NCBI RefSeq assembly: GCF_015706575.1
Contig: NW_024037056.1
Span: 10,801,176-10,865,175 of the forward strand
Origin: Patiria miniata
Taxonomy: Eukaryota; Echinodermata; Asteroidea; Valvatida; Asterinidae
Direction: 5' to 3'
DNA length: 64,000 nt
The notes beneath the pieces were generated by a model. The model worked only from the letters and a program-made list of their open reading frames with translations. It was not told where the DNA came from and did not search any database. Positions 32,827 through 44,904 of the stretch are shown here, in pieces (position 1 is the stretch's first letter; the number at the start of each line of letters is the position of its first letter). The position numbers and the translations under genes were made by a program.

Positions 32827-34351
32827 ACGGTATGTTCATGTAGGTCTACTACGGGGGCAAATTTTATTGAGCTTGTACATTGTAAGCACAGAAATTCACT
32901 TAGCGCTACAGGTTACCAGCCAAAAAGTCATACAATGTTCACTGTACAAGGTACATGGCTTGTGACCAGTTCCAAGCTCTTCTGCTGTTAAGTTACAACA
33001 TAAATTTGCGAATTTTCTCTGCGACTATGGGCTCCGTGCACAATTAAGTACCCCCTCAACGGCAAGAAAGGGAGAGTTGGGGGAGACCACTGTGAGAAAC
33101 ATTCAAACAATTGCTGACGACACCTGGCGCTCACGCGAAGATGCTATGAGTTTTTGCACAGAAAAGAATAAGATATAAGTGCGTACTTCGTGCTATACGC
33201 GCATGATCCGGTACGCTCATGCCGTGTGTCTCGTCCATGGAACTCTCCAAATTACCGTAGTATAAAAAAAGTCTCCTCTAGTAGCGTGGAGCCCATAGGC
33301 CTGGCTTATTTAAAATATGTCAGCGCACACGTCAATTGTATGCTTCATGCTGGATAAGAGAAAAATGCATTATGTATAATTTTTACCTAAGGGTGGAAGC
33401 GTTGTGGTAACAAATTTATGGAGTTCAATTTGATGTCTGGGGAAGGTAAAACGGAATAAATTTTGGAGCTGTAAGCAGAGAAACATCTTTGGGTGCAGAT
33501 ACCGTATATTTATAAATCGTAGTGTTTTTGGGAGGGTCTTTTTGTTGGGTTTTTTTTTTGAACAACTACAATATGTGGACTACACGAAGGCAACTCAATG
33601 TTGAAAAAAAAAAGAATCATTCAATACTCCGAATCAGAATGACTCATGCGTGCTCACGGTACATCGCGCGGTGATCGCCATCTTTTTTTCATGTTGCGTT
33701 CTGTCGTTGTCATCATCATTTCACCCCGAAATGTCCCTCAAAAATTCAAAACCCTGCCCTTTATCTATGACATACCTGTATGTTCTAAATGTCGCCATCT
33801 AGTTTAGTAGGTCAAATAATTTAAAAGTGGATTTTGTTCCCTTAAAGCTAGGAACCGGGGCCGTACATGAAGATACACGATCACCGTGTTTTTTACCTGT
33901 ATCAAGTAGAAGATAAACCCCTAGCTTGTTCAAAGTAAATACAAACGTCGACAGATGTTCTTTGGATCTAGACGGCAAAGACTTCATTTCCTGTGACCCG
34001 CTCAGCGTTTGGATTTCGCCACAGAATTTACCGTGTGGGAATATCAGCTATCACAGACTACCGTACCGTATGTTAGGCTACAGGTGGGGATATTTGCACA
34101 ATAAACCGCAGTCCGATTCCTTTTGGAGAGGCATCGATCAATCGCCTAAAAATATACAAACTACGATCTTTTCTATGAGAGAAATTTTATTTAAAATTAA
34201 TCTTGCTTGTAACACTTCAATATTGTCAGTGCCTGAAAAAATCTTGCATCTTGACAAAACTTTTTAAATTCTAAAAAAAAATGAAGATACCGGTAGTGTT
34301 TGGATGGGCGGGCCGTCACCGCGTAATGGGGAAATTTTTTATTGTTAGGCA
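32827..34351. other. unassigned sequence
   Basis: No second copy of any part was noticed. The plus frame 33926-34267 (113 codons) is open across a repeat-poor piece (33930-34140) followed by a CAG/GTGGGG donor-like site at 34083, but I recognise no family. The rest is A/T-rich with TACCGTA words. Confidence 0.25.
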
Positions 34352-34426
34352 AATTAGGACTGAGTTATGGGGGCTTTCTGATGTCCCCACAGCTTTCTGC
34401 TGGTCCCCATAAGTACCATGGGACAA
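34352..34426 (-). repeat. family P repeat, copy 2
   Basis: It is the reverse complement of 29434-29506 (TAGGACTGAGTTATGG, GTCCCCACAGC, TACCATGGGACA). Confidence 0.6.
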
Positions 34427-34752
34427 CACGTGTGTACAATGTACACACGTTACATGTATATACATTACATTGTACATCATTAATTCTTTCGGTCAATATC
34501 TCTATGGGTTGGTAATTTGTATACATGTGTATAATATTTGTATGTGTATTTAACGTGTGTATACATGTATTTATTTGGATACTATTATATTTTTTGGGAT
34601 GTGCGTTTATTCAGTTTTTCTATTTTACTAATTTACTATTTTTATCTTTGACATTTTAATTCTTTGTATTGATATTTTCACACATTTTAACGTTACAATT
34701 ACATTTTTTTTCTCTTTAATTTAATTTTATAATAATAGATTATTTTTCAAAA

Positions 34753-34838
34753 TTGTAAAGCGCCTTGAGCGTCTTTTTTTAGACGGATTTTTGCGCTATA
34801 TACATGTAAATGTTCACTATTATTATTATTATTATTAC
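34753..34838 (+). mobile_element. SINE/LINE 3' tail
   Basis: AAAGCGCCTTGAGCG, GCGCTATATACATGTAAATG and an ATT repeat are the 3' tail shared by many non-LTR retrotransposons and the SINEs that borrow it. The tail of 47246-47626 has the same words. Upstream (34440-34750) is T-rich and not recognised, so this copy is probably truncated. Confidence 0.65.
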
Positions 34839-34970
34839 ATGTACATGTAGTTCCCACAGTTACGAAACAAGAAAGTGCGTACATTTTGTGCACAATACAT
34901 TGTACTTGTAGTGACGTACATATTTTTTTAACGGAAATTTGTTTAGTCAAAAAATGAAGGTCGAAGACTA

Positions 34971-35061
34971 AGGTCACAGGGGTCACCGACCCAGGTCACT
35001 TAGGTCACCGACCCAGGTCACTCATATCACCCGAGGTCACATTGGTTGACCTCTGGGGTCA
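34971..35061 (+). promoter_or_regulatory. tandem AGGTCA half-site cluster
   Basis: A 22-base unit is repeated about 2.7 times from 34971, 34993 and 35015. Each of the first two units has two half-sites separated by 3 bases (AGGTCA/GGGTCA at 34971 and 34980; AGGTCA at 34993 and 35002). Further half-sites lie at 35015 and 35034, an inverted one (TGACCT) at 35047 and GGGTCA at 35056. Direct repeats spaced by 3 are the classic element of vitamin-D-receptor-type heterodimers. Function is inferred, and a chance minisatellite is possible. Confidence 0.45.
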
Positions 35062-36546
35062 AGTCTTCATTTAAGAGCCTTTGAATATGACTTTTGACGC
35101 CACCATAAACTAGGTCACATCACGATGATCACCAAATCGCTAAGTCGGCACCCGAATCACTGAAGAACTTTGGCGCCAATTTTTGACAAAAGAACAAAAA
35201 TCCTAAGAAACATCGGGCACTTTGGCATGCGAAATGTCAAATACTACGTATTATCAAATAAAGCCGCTGGGACAAAAGAAAATGCCAGGATCGTGTCTGC
35301 GCCAGCGTTTGTGGGGAACTGAATAGATGTGAAACCCGACGACAATATGGAGTCCGTTGATCGTCACAGACTGCTTCGTGGCCAGTGTCATGCCGCAGAC
35401 GTCCAATATTGCGTTGACAATGGTTTTTAATGACCGTGCGGGCATGGGGGAGGGATCATATTCCGTCTTGGGAAATCAACCGGGCTCGGCAGACGAAAGG
35501 AACCTTTTTGCAGGTCATGTTGACTTTGGCCGAGCATCCCTCAACCAAGCAGGGATTAGGAGTTTGTGAAGACACGATTCTGGGGTTCTTGGGGGTTTTG
35601 TGAAATGTTTCGGTCTTTTCAAATTGGCGTCAACTGGTCAACGGTTGAAGCACGTACTACGGACCGCTCATATAATAGGCTATGTCACACAGTGTTAGCC
35701 TGTGGCAGTGAAGCTGTGACAACTTGGTTGGCGTGAAGGCTAGTGAAAGTGGGGTACATTATTCCACCCAGTGCTTTGTGCACATTTTTATATATTTTTT
35801 TTTGGGGGGGGGGGGGGAATGGCCACATATTAGGTCCTATGGCTGCAGACCAGTAAAGAAACTGCCATAGACCTCAGTGATAAATACGCGCATTTCCCAA
35901 AATTATTAAAAATACTCACAACTCTCCAAGGTGTTTGAGACACACATCAAATCAAACTTTATCTCATCATCTTTCATTTTCCGTTCAATTTTTTCTGGGT
36001 TAACCGACGGTTTTTGGGAGAAGAGAAAATTCCATCCAAAGATGGTCACCTCTAAAAGCATTCCTGAAGCCCATCGCCATTTTGAAAATGGACGCCTACG
36101 CTCCATCATTTTGTGTCTATAGAGCTATTTTGCGGCCTAAATTCATCCAAATGAAATTAAGGTGTCCCACAAAGCATTTTAGTCTTCTATTTAAGTTTAT
36201 TTTTTTAAACAATGACCGCAACAAAATTATTTCATAAATGTTCACCTTTGTACAAGTGCTCCGAGTTCCACTAGTCCACATGAGAGGTCAATTTTTGGCA
36301 CGATATTTCTCTTTCACGTCATGAATGCGATTTTCTAGTTTCCATAGATTGAGATGCTACAAACAATTTTCCAAAGGCCTTTTCCGAGGGTGATTTTCTT
36401 AAGAAGTCAATGTACCAAAAATAATTTTAAAAAACTCCGACTTTTGCATGCTAATTTTCCTATTTGAGGGGTCCATAAGCGCGCCACCAGGGGTCAACTT
36501 TCAGGCTCTATACAAAACCATTGCCATCTACATGTACCGGTAAATG
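35062..36546. other. unassigned sequence
   Basis: The stretch 35240-35580 is repeat-poor, CpG-bearing and open on both strands (35254-35445 minus, 35357-35569 plus), but unrecognised. A T-run/G-run junction is at 35790-35818. The stretch 35900-36120 is open on both strands in short frames only. Confidence 0.25.
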
Positions 36547-37362
36547 GGTAATTCCACCGGGTTGAAGAACAAAGTGTGACATATGACCATATTAAGAAAA
36601 GCATGAATGCCTTGCTAGCAGTTGCTCTGCATAATATTTGTTGTTGGGTGTTTCACTACTGCAGAAAGTTTGAAATCATTTCAATGTATTTTGCCAAAAA
36701 TATGAGCAAAAAATGTCATTTTGGACGTAACATTTACACCGTGTCATTGTTACGTCCAAATATGACATTTGTACCTGTTTTATTTCTGCGAAACATTACC
36801 CAAATTCACTTTGCGTACTTCTTACTATAGATGCAACACAATAAGAAAAGCTTTTGTTATGGTAGTCAGGTATCAAATGGAGCAGAAATGATAGCTTGGT
36901 TGTGTGGATGTAACATTTACACGGTGTAAAACCCAAATGTCACACTTCCAATGAGTGATTTTTACACCATTACATCCACACTTGAGGTATTGTTTCTGCT
37001 ATATTTGAACCCTGACTATACCAAAATAAAAGCTTTTCTTGGTGCTTAGGTGTACAGTTGTAAATTATGAAATGTCAGTTTGGGTAATATTTTACAATAC
37101 GTGTAAAAAATGGCCCAAAAAAAGAATATTTGGATGTAACTTTGAAATGGTGTCAATGTTACATCCGAATTAATACATTTTTGCTCATATTTTTGTCAAA
37201 GTACACAATGTACTTTCAAATGATTTCAAACTTTCGCAAATATTGAAACGCCCTAAGACAAATATTATGTTGAGCAATTGTTTAGAATGCATTGATACTT
37301 TTAATAATATAACCAAATATATGGATGTAACATGCACTGCTTCCCAACCCCGTGGAATGACC
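36547..37362. mobile_element. long foldback (hairpin) element
   Basis: The two halves are reverse complements along nearly their whole length, about 400 bases each, centred near 36950. The outer ends are GGTAATTCCACCGGGTTG and, reversed, GGTCATTCCACGGGGTTG. Inner pairs include AAAGTTTGAAATCATTT, AATATGAGCAAAAA, CAGAAA..., and GTGTGGATGTAA at the middle. Each arm holds its own palindrome (GGACGTAAC...GTTACGTCC at 36723-36757; GGATGTAAC...GTTACATCC at 37132-37166) and a third such palindrome forms the centre. No transposase frame exists. Confidence 0.85.
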
Positions 37363-38640
37363 AAACTCCGCCTTAACGCATAGAGTCTATAGGGCCTACA
37401 TGTACATTGTACGGGTACATAGAGTGTAAAAATAATGATTGGACGGTTCAAGCCCTAAGCCGACAAAAAGTGTTGTCCTTCATCAAGTACCAATTACGAC
37501 CCGGACCCGCCAACGCTTTCAAAAACAAAAACCCTCGGCGATTGTTATGCAATACGTGATCTATGATTGGACAGCCAGCCAGCAAGGTCACTAGCTGTCA
37601 GATCAGGCACCCTGGCGAAACTACCGATACAAAGCAATTTGTGTAATTGCTTTTCTTTCAAATAAAATGCTTGAAAAGATACGGTACGGTACGAAACGGT
37701 ACGTGTAGTTGGTACAATGTACATTAATTACACCCGACCAATCCCATTTCTTTAAGGCCAAGTAAAAAATAAAACCAGTTTTTCGTCATCATTGGCTTCA
37801 TTTTTGTACCCTGTTTTTTTGTTTCCTTTATATTTTAATTCATAAATATGCAATATTTTGCAAATATATCAATGTCTTGTTACCAACAACTACATGTATA
37901 CACATTTAAATGCACATTGTAGCTATGTAGAAAGTGTTTCTTCTTTGGACACAATTTGGTATCAACAAAAGAGTTGAGAAAATGGCCAAATCTATCTGCC
38001 ATCTTGGAAAATCCGCCATCTTTGGGGGAAAAAAAACTTTTTTTTTCAAAAAGGCAAAAGAGAAACTATTTTTTTTTACTTGGCCCAATGCGTTTGTTTT
38101 TAATGCACATTTTTATGTATGGTCTATGGATGTACATGTACATGTATGTTTATAAAATACATACATACATGTACATTTTTTGGAATTTACACTGTACATT
38201 TTAATAAAACAGGCTACATTCACCTGTTTAAGTGCAGCAACATAAATTATTAAAACGCGATTCAGTTTTTTTTTAAAGCGCAGGTGTACGCAAACCCTGA
38301 TCGCGCGGCGGCCAGTTTTTAGGCGAGCGCCTGTAAAACTTGAATGGCTCATTTTGAATATTCAAATATTTTGATCAAGTCCAAGTCGGAGGAATCAAAT
38401 TTTAAATTGTTTGCAAATGTGCAGAATTCATGTTTTACCAAAACATAAAAATGTAATGTAGGTACCGGTATGGTACAGATACCCATGTACAAATTACATG
38501 TTCGTAGAATGTACATGCCCTGTACATGTAGATGTATACATGTACAGTACGTAATTGGTGCCGTTTCCAAGACGATTTAAAAGCCGGAAAATCTAATTTG
38601 CCGGCTCCCTGCACCCTTGATGGTGGCCGAGCCCTTTATA
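37363..38640. other. unassigned sequence
   Basis: At 37998-38025 two GCCATCTT words (YY1-like) lie close together. The stretch 38220-38340 is repeat-poor with CACCTG and CAGGTG E-boxes. TACATGTA and TACCGGTA clusters are frequent (38130-38180, 38460-38550). No gene is supported. Confidence 0.25.
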
Positions 38641-38649
38641 ATTACACAG

Positions 38650-38663
38650 GTTGCCAGGGCAAC
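38650..38663. promoter_or_regulatory. RFX X-box, near-perfect palindrome
   Basis: GTTGCCAGGGCAAC has both perfect half-sites of the RFX motif GTTGCCATGGCAAC with one difference in the 2-base spacer. With flanking bases the arms extend to GGTTGCC/GGCAACC. The surrounding 38590-38700 is repeat-poor and CpG-bearing, so this is the best regulatory-site call in the window. The target gene is unknown. Confidence 0.5.
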
Positions 38664-40119
38664 CGTATTCTTAAATACGACAGCGGCGATATTGCTTAAG
38701 TGATTCGGTTCAAAACCCAAGGGTTTTAAGTTTTAAGACCTTGGAATTTGTCATAACGCTAATTCGATTCAGGTTTGGTTTTTTTTTTTTTGGGTTGCAT
38801 GACCAAATGCCTTTGAATTTCTGCATTGACGTGCATTATCGTCTACATTATAAAATACAGAGTATGAAAGGTCCTGAAGATTTACAATGTACATCAAAAT
38901 TACAGCTTTTCGTTTCTGTCAAATCATGGTATTAAGTGTGGTTCCTAATAAAAATCCATGTAATTTTTATGGTTTTTTTTTCTTTCTTTCTTAATTTTCA
39001 ATTTTAGCCACGCTCACTTTTGTCAAATTGCGACCACTGTCTAATTTGAATGAATATGTACATTTGGCATATACAAATTACAAGTAGCATGAAGAATTTT
39101 TTTTTTTCAATTTTTTTTTTTCAATGTACGGTACATGAGTCTACATGTATGATCTGACACCGTGCCCTCAGGAGACATGAACACCATAGGGAACAAAAAA
39201 TTGTATATACTGTATCTCCACAGGGCAATTTCTATAAGATGAATACGTCTCCACAAGGTTTTCACGAAATACATGTAGATATATGGATTTTACTCAAAAA
39301 CTAGGAATTTTAAGGGTGGGTTGATTCGACGCAAATGGATGAGTTTTAGAAAAGGAATATTACATGGAAGTCTGAATTTCAGCCAAGGAAATTAATTCTG
39401 GTTAAAATAAGAGCATTTTGAATCTACACTTTCAAACTCGAAAACTTTACTACATGTACATTGTACGTCACGAGAATAAAGAAATGTCTCCACAAGGATA
39501 TCATGAACACGAACTGTTCACTGTACAAAAAAAAATTGAAAAACAAATTCTACATGTAAATGATCGGAACAGAATGATTTGTAACGAGATAATGTCTTCT
39601 AGTACAACAGCATTTCAAAGGACACCACCTGTGATTAAATTAAACACCTCCCTCTGCCCAATCTGATAAGATGCCGGCCAGAACCGTATTTTCGCGGCCA
39701 CAAATTACGTTACCCGAACCTAAACAGGGTCAACAAAAAATGTCAGCCTGCGCCACTTTGAAGTTGCGAAACCAGATTACCCCCTTCGAGAAATAAAAAC
39801 ATTCTGAAAAAAGAAACAGAAATATCGCTCGAGGAGAAAGAACTAGCGAAACCTTTTTTGAGGAAAAGGAGCTCGGGAGACAGTAATAGAGAAACGACCA
39901 CACACACAAAAATTCAGGATAGATGCTGATTGAAAAAACGGGGAAAAAATCTGAGAACTAATTTTCGTCCAAACAACTGGAGACTGGGATTTGGGAAAAC
40001 CGCAATGATACTGCGCTCTGGGTGTATATCTTCGTCTGCGCCTCGCAAGGTTTTGATTCACGCTTCGGCGGTCTGCGTGAATGCCGCGTCTCTTCCTCAA
40101 CGATCGGTTACATCCAATT
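38664..40119. other. unassigned sequence
   Basis: There is no recognised repeat or gene. The stretch 39660-40080 becomes repeat-poor and CpG-bearing towards the right. Confidence 0.25.
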
Positions 40120-40142
40120 ACGCCCCGCCCGTCGCAGCCAAT
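40120..40142. promoter_or_regulatory. GC-box and CCAAT box
   Basis: GCCCCGCCC (about 40120-40128) and GCCAAT (40137-40142) lie within a CpG-rich, repeat-poor tract of about 300 bases (39960-40260) that is open on both strands. This might be an unmethylated promoter. No transcript boundary is visible. Confidence 0.2.
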
Positions 40143-40782
40143 ATATTTTCGTCGGGAGTGTATACGGTCAATGTGGTACTCTAGAAACCTAGAAAAGGAA
40201 AAAAAAACGCGCTGGGGACAACATTCATGTCACTTCAGTGAATCGGCAGACGGTCGGAATGCTCCAGTGAATGGCAGCGATAAGCTACTGACTGACCTAC
40301 TTGTACAGCTTTTTAAGAAGTCTTGGTTCAGGGATTGTAAAAACTCACTTAAAAACAGGGATTTCAATCAATTTGGGCGATTCACAATGCAGTGCGCCAC
40401 CTAGAGTTTGCCATGGAGAGTTCATTTTTCCCAGTGCATTGTGGGAGATTGTCGACAAATTTGTAGCGCGGGACATTTGAAATTGTTAGTTTTTCTGTTC
40501 AGTGGTTTCGTAAGCGTATGATTCGAGTATCTCTTTGCCCCTTTTCGCTTTCTTTTTATCAATATGGTGTTTTTTGTAAGGCGTCAGAACGGTATGTCAC
40601 AATCTAAAACAAACTAGCTCAAGTTGTCTACTGACACTCATTCAAATAGGCCATGTTTGTCAACCGTAAACTGGAAAAATAGACTTTCTATGACTAACTC
40701 TTGGTGGAGCACTGCATTGTAAATCGCCCAAATTTATCAGTCACGAGAAACTGACGTGCTCTGCATAAAAATATGTATACTG
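40143..40782. other. unassigned sequence
   Basis: No multi-copy repeat was seen. The open frame 40081-40404 crosses it but is unrecognised. Confidence 0.25.
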
Positions 40783-40812
40783 TATGAGGGGTGACTGATA
40801 AGTTTGTGGCCT
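40783..40812. mobile_element. mariner-like terminus (fragment)
   Basis: GAGGGGTGACTGATAAGTTTGTGGCC resembles the inverted ends of some mariner elements (GGTTGNCTGATAAGT-type). No transposase or opposite end is visible, so this would be a relic next to the family H element. Confidence 0.3.
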
Positions 40813-40829
40813 CTTATTAAAGGTATATG

Positions 40830-41110
40830 TACAGGATGATTAAAAAAAATGAAACCCAAATGTCGGGACCATTGTTTTAGTGAAGTTCTGCATGTAGCAC
40901 TTTCAAAATCTAGGGTATAAAAGCCCAATTCATAAGCTTTCTGTTAGTACAAGAATCATTCAAATCACTCATGTACTTTTCAAGATACCAAATTTTGAAC
41001 ACAACCATTGTTTTAATGATCTGTCCAGGGATCACAGAAAAGGTGTGCGTTCTTTCAGCAAAACGAAAACAAATCACATAGAGATGTATGTGTATGAATT
41101 GTGTAAAAAT
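40830..41110 (+). mobile_element. family H element, copy H1
   Basis: It starts TACAGGATGATT, an A-run, TGAAACCCAAATG, then TAGCACTT, AAAATCTAGG, AAAAGCCCAATTCATAAGC, AGTACAAGAATCATTCAAAT and GTTCTTTCAGCAAAACGAAA. It matches 63697-64000. The right end is not clear. The ACAGG start resembles that of family G. Confidence 0.65.
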
Positions 41111-42397
41111 AGCAATTTTGCCCGACAAAAATTTAGGTCCAGTGAAGGTTGGATTACCATACACTTTTTTTTGGGGGGGGGGGGGCTAATAACATTCAGA
41201 AATATTCTTTTTAATATCTCATGTATATTAACTTGATGTACACTGTACATGTACATGTGTGGTACATTTTATAAAGACATGTATGTATTGTTGGCATTAG
41301 TGAACATTTTACAGGCCCAGTGATTGAATATTAAAATTAATCCAAGGCTGCAAATTTCAATGGGCCTTATTCACGAGTTGGACATTTTTGTCGAGTTCCC
41401 TGAACCGTATTTCATTAAGTGTTAACTGTGTAATGGGATGGCGCCAGACTATTTATGCAGGCACAATGCAGCCTTGTTTCACTGTCTTTTTTTTTTTAAT
41501 CTGGCTTTAAACATAAGGGAAATTTTAATTACAAATTTAAAATTATTCGCTGAAGCAGACTGGAATTAATTAGCAATTAACTTGCTTTCATTTCTCTTCC
41601 CAAGTTCCAAAAATTAAGATTTGATCTCAATTTCAATCCAATATGGCCGACTCATGAATAAGGCCCATTCAATTCCAATTCACAATCCAACTCCCTCCAT
41701 CGATCAATCAAACCATCGGACAAGGCATTCAATCTTTTATAAATTCTCCACCTATTATTGGTTTTTTTTATTTTATTTTTCATGAGAGTTCGTCTCGGGG
41801 AGACACGTCTGACCAAACAAGATTTTCAGATTTTCCAGACGCGTGCATGTTCCATCGTCAAACACTACCCCGGCCGTCTCAATCCCATAATGCCGCCCGC
41901 TGATCTCGTTAAAAGCACTTTGCGGTGGGGGGACGCCAATTCTTCGCAGGTGTGTACATCTAATAACCGTTTCTACCGCGCACTTCAGTCTGCACTCCGT
42001 GCGCAGCGTGCGTGTTTGCGGAGAGTGAGGTGCCTAAAGCTTGCTGAACTATGGTTGTCTTATCTCACCATCTTAATTCAGCACGGTGAGAAGCGAGGAC
42101 TTTTTAAAGACAGAATGTGCCAGCTTGTCCATCCATGCCAAATACATTTTGTACAATGTTCATGTACAGACTTGTGTACAATGTATATTAGATCGAGAAG
42201 CATTGTACATCTTGTATGGTGAAATACGGTACATGTACATGTACAATGAATGAGGTTTTAGGGTAACACTTAACAACGCTTAATATGCGAGAAAAAAGAT
42301 TTGGTTGAGAACCGGTAATGATGGTACATACATTGTATTGTATACAGCACCATTAACTTTCCTATGCAAACATACATTCTGCGCAAAGTTGTCATAT
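41111..42397. other. unassigned sequence containing a 154-codon open frame
   Basis: The plus frame 41758-42222 is the longest non-repetitive open frame in the window. Its middle (41800-42110) is CpG-bearing and repeat-poor and would read R-A-C-S-I-V-K-H-Y-P-G-R-L-N-P. The start lies in a T-run and the end in TACATGTA text. It matches no family known to me. An acceptor-like TTTTCCAG precedes 41839 and a donor-like CAG/GTGTGT lies at 41948-41951. Confidence 0.2.
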
Positions 42398-42712
42398 CAG
42401 TCAAAATCAATCAAGTGACTGTTTTCAATAGTTAAGAATTCCCAGCCTACCGGTACATAAAGTAGGATTGACTGGCTGTGACCGTTAACTGTAACTTGAT
42501 ACAGCTATGCTTTGACTGTAGGTGATTGATAAGCAAGCTGTGCCTACTTGCCTGCTTTTTGTCTGTTGACTGAATTTGACTAGTCACAGTGCTTACTTGA
42601 AATATGCTCTGACTGCTGGTGACTAGCATGTGTAAAAGGCAGGGTAGAGGGATTGATTTTTGTTGACTGTCTGATATTTTACACTGTAGACTAATCCAAC
42701 GAACAAAGTTAG
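42398..42712 (+). repeat. family I repeat, copy 2
   Basis: It matches 18730-19007 in order (CAGTCAAAATCAATCAAGTG, AGGATTGACTGGCTGTGA, GATTGATAAGCAAGCTGTGC, TTGACTGTCTGATA). It is more diverged at the left, where a TACCGGTA word has been gained. Confidence 0.6.
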
Positions 42713-42753
42713 AAGCCATTTTTAGCTGGAACCAGCGCATGCAGCACGCATTC

Positions 42754-43262
42754 TTAAAGGGAATGTACATTTGCTTTTGCTGCAATTTTCAGAAATCAAT
42801 GGATTTGGAGGATTAGTATGTTATAGCCAATATTGTTAAACTGACTTGCTTCACGTTTTGAGTTCGGAGATGCTGGGAAATCCAAGAAAACCAACCATGT
42901 TCTTGTAGTCTGGTTCCCTGATCCCACTTAAGATGAAACAGAGCAATTTATAGACTTTGGGGAACTGTATGGTCAGATAATCAGTCTAGCAGGCTTGTAC
43001 CCCTTCACAGGTGTGTAATCAATTGCACAGAAAATGCAGAATAACTAAATGTGAAAAATTAGGAGCTGTTTTTTAAGAAAGCCAGTTTTCTCCAACGCTG
43101 GTCGGCCGACTAGCGTTGGAACAATACAAGTTTTCTTGAAAATGTCAGCACACCAGGAGCTACGATTTTACAGGATGCTTTGGACTGTCATTCCCTAACA
43201 ATTTCATGATAATTTGATCGTTTTGTTTTTTGATGTTTGCGAATGTTGTATCTTCCCTTTAA
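42754..43262 (+). mobile_element. family B copy B2
   Basis: TTAA-AGGGAATGTACATTTGC at the left and GCGAATGTTGTATCTTCCCT-TTAA at the right. The central palindrome at 43091-43120 (TCCAACGCTGGTCGG and its near reverse complement) has one mismatch. Confidence 0.85.
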
Positions 43263-43566
43263 AAACAAGACCCACCACGCATTTTGGTAACTATTGGTCG
43301 AAGGAGCCCGGAGGGGGTGCGTATACATGTACTCCCCAAGCGTGACTGCGCAACTTGCACAAGCCTGCATGCTGCCAGCGCAGAAATGGCTGTCACCCAA
43401 TACATGTACATAATGCACCAAGTGTGGGCAATATGAACTCAAACCATCAGCTTTTTATGTTGTCTTTCTGTAAATTATTATCATTTACATGTACATGTAC
43501 ATGAGTATTCGTTGTGTAGTTACTGCAATGTAAAATTTTTCCAACATTTTCAAAGGGAATAATAAG
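43263..43566. other. short unassigned linker
   Basis: It lies between B2 and A6. I see no structure apart from TACATGTA words. Confidence 0.3.
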
Positions 43567-44084
43567 TTTAAAGCTATAGTCCATCATTTGTAATTAGTGC
43601 ATTTTGTTCGTTTGAAGCAACAAAAGTGTTCAAAATCTAATGAAGGATACTGAACAACTTACTTGATGAAGTTTCAGCTCAGCTTCAGCTTTATATTCCG
43701 AGAAAAACAGCATTCTAGGATCTCAATTTCAAATCAAAAGTTGCTAAATCATGTTTCGAATGGTTTTGAATTGCAGCTTTATGCGATGTCGCGCACTGAT
43801 CCGACGAATTATAGCAACCGCCCGCGCCTGTGCGTCGTTCCAATGCTTGGGTGCGCTGCGCCGAATAACAAAACGAACTAGTAATTTAAATTTTCCAACG
43901 GTGCTTCTCAAGACGTACCGTTGGAAATGCCTTCTTTCGTTGATTTCTTCAAAATAAGAGCTTGCCAGAAAGGATAATTTCACAGGGAGTTTAGTCCCCT
44001 TACTATCTTTCAACCAGTATGTTTTTCAACAATAATTACGCCAGTTACTTTTTTGATAGCTGCAAATGATGGACTCGGGCTTAA
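43567..44084 (-). mobile_element. family A copy A6
   Basis: TTTAA-AGCTATAGTCCATCATTTG at the left and GATAGCTGCAAATGATGGACT at the right, followed by GGGC-TTAA. It has the same orientation as A3. Open frames on both strands inside it are products of the repeat. Confidence 0.8.
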
Positions 44085-44904
44085 ACATATTTGTGTGATC
44101 ACTCAATTTAAGGGTATACCGGTAGGCCCTAATAAAGGTACGAAGAATAACCACTGACAATAAAAAACAAATCTCCTAGAACATGTACATACATGTAGTG
44201 GTTGATGTCCAGCATGCCTGTGCGTGTTTGATTTGCAATTTGTCGCCACGCGCCGTCGCGATCGTGTCTTTAATCGCGTTAATGGGGGATTTCCTTCACT
44301 CATTTCTGTGGATTACTTGGATAGTTTCCTGAACTGGGGGCCGCGGGCTCACGCTCCAGTGCTCCTGTCGGCTTCTACTTCACTCAAGCTTTGTACACGT
44401 TGAGATTGTTATCGCTGCGACAAATAAAACAGGGGCTCGTGCTGAAATTGAGATACAATGTATACATTTGTACAATGTACATGTATACGTAATTTGTGTG
44501 TTCATGTCACTTTGATGCTTGGTGCACGTGTTTCAGAAATGCAACTGGGAAGTAACCAACAACAAAAGGATAGGCCTATTCCAAGCTTTGTAAGACTTTA
44601 CATACGGTACATGTAAATTGTAACAGTGTTTTTCCAATTTTTAATGGCATTAGTGTGAAAAACGAGGAAATCTGATCTAACGAATTTTTTATGGTGTGGG
44701 ATGGAATAGAATTACATAAAGGTTAAGATTTGAAAGTTGAATGAATTTTGAGCATCATTGATGATATCAAATTATTTCTGCAACCATGGGTTCCTTAAAA
44801 AAAAAACAATTTGTCGTGTACATAATGTAGTACACTGTACATGTACATTCTTTGTACACCAGTATCCATGTAAAGCACAGTAGTGCATTTATCATTCCAT
44901 ATTA
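44085..44904. other. unassigned sequence
   Basis: The stretch 44210-44430 is repeat-poor with CpG (TCGCCACGCGCCGTCGCGATC). The rest is AT-rich with TACATGTA words. Confidence 0.3.

Noticed and set aside
37998-38025. YY1 site pair (GCCATCTT twice)
   Set aside because: The words are short and common in A/T-rich DNA, and there is no promoter context.
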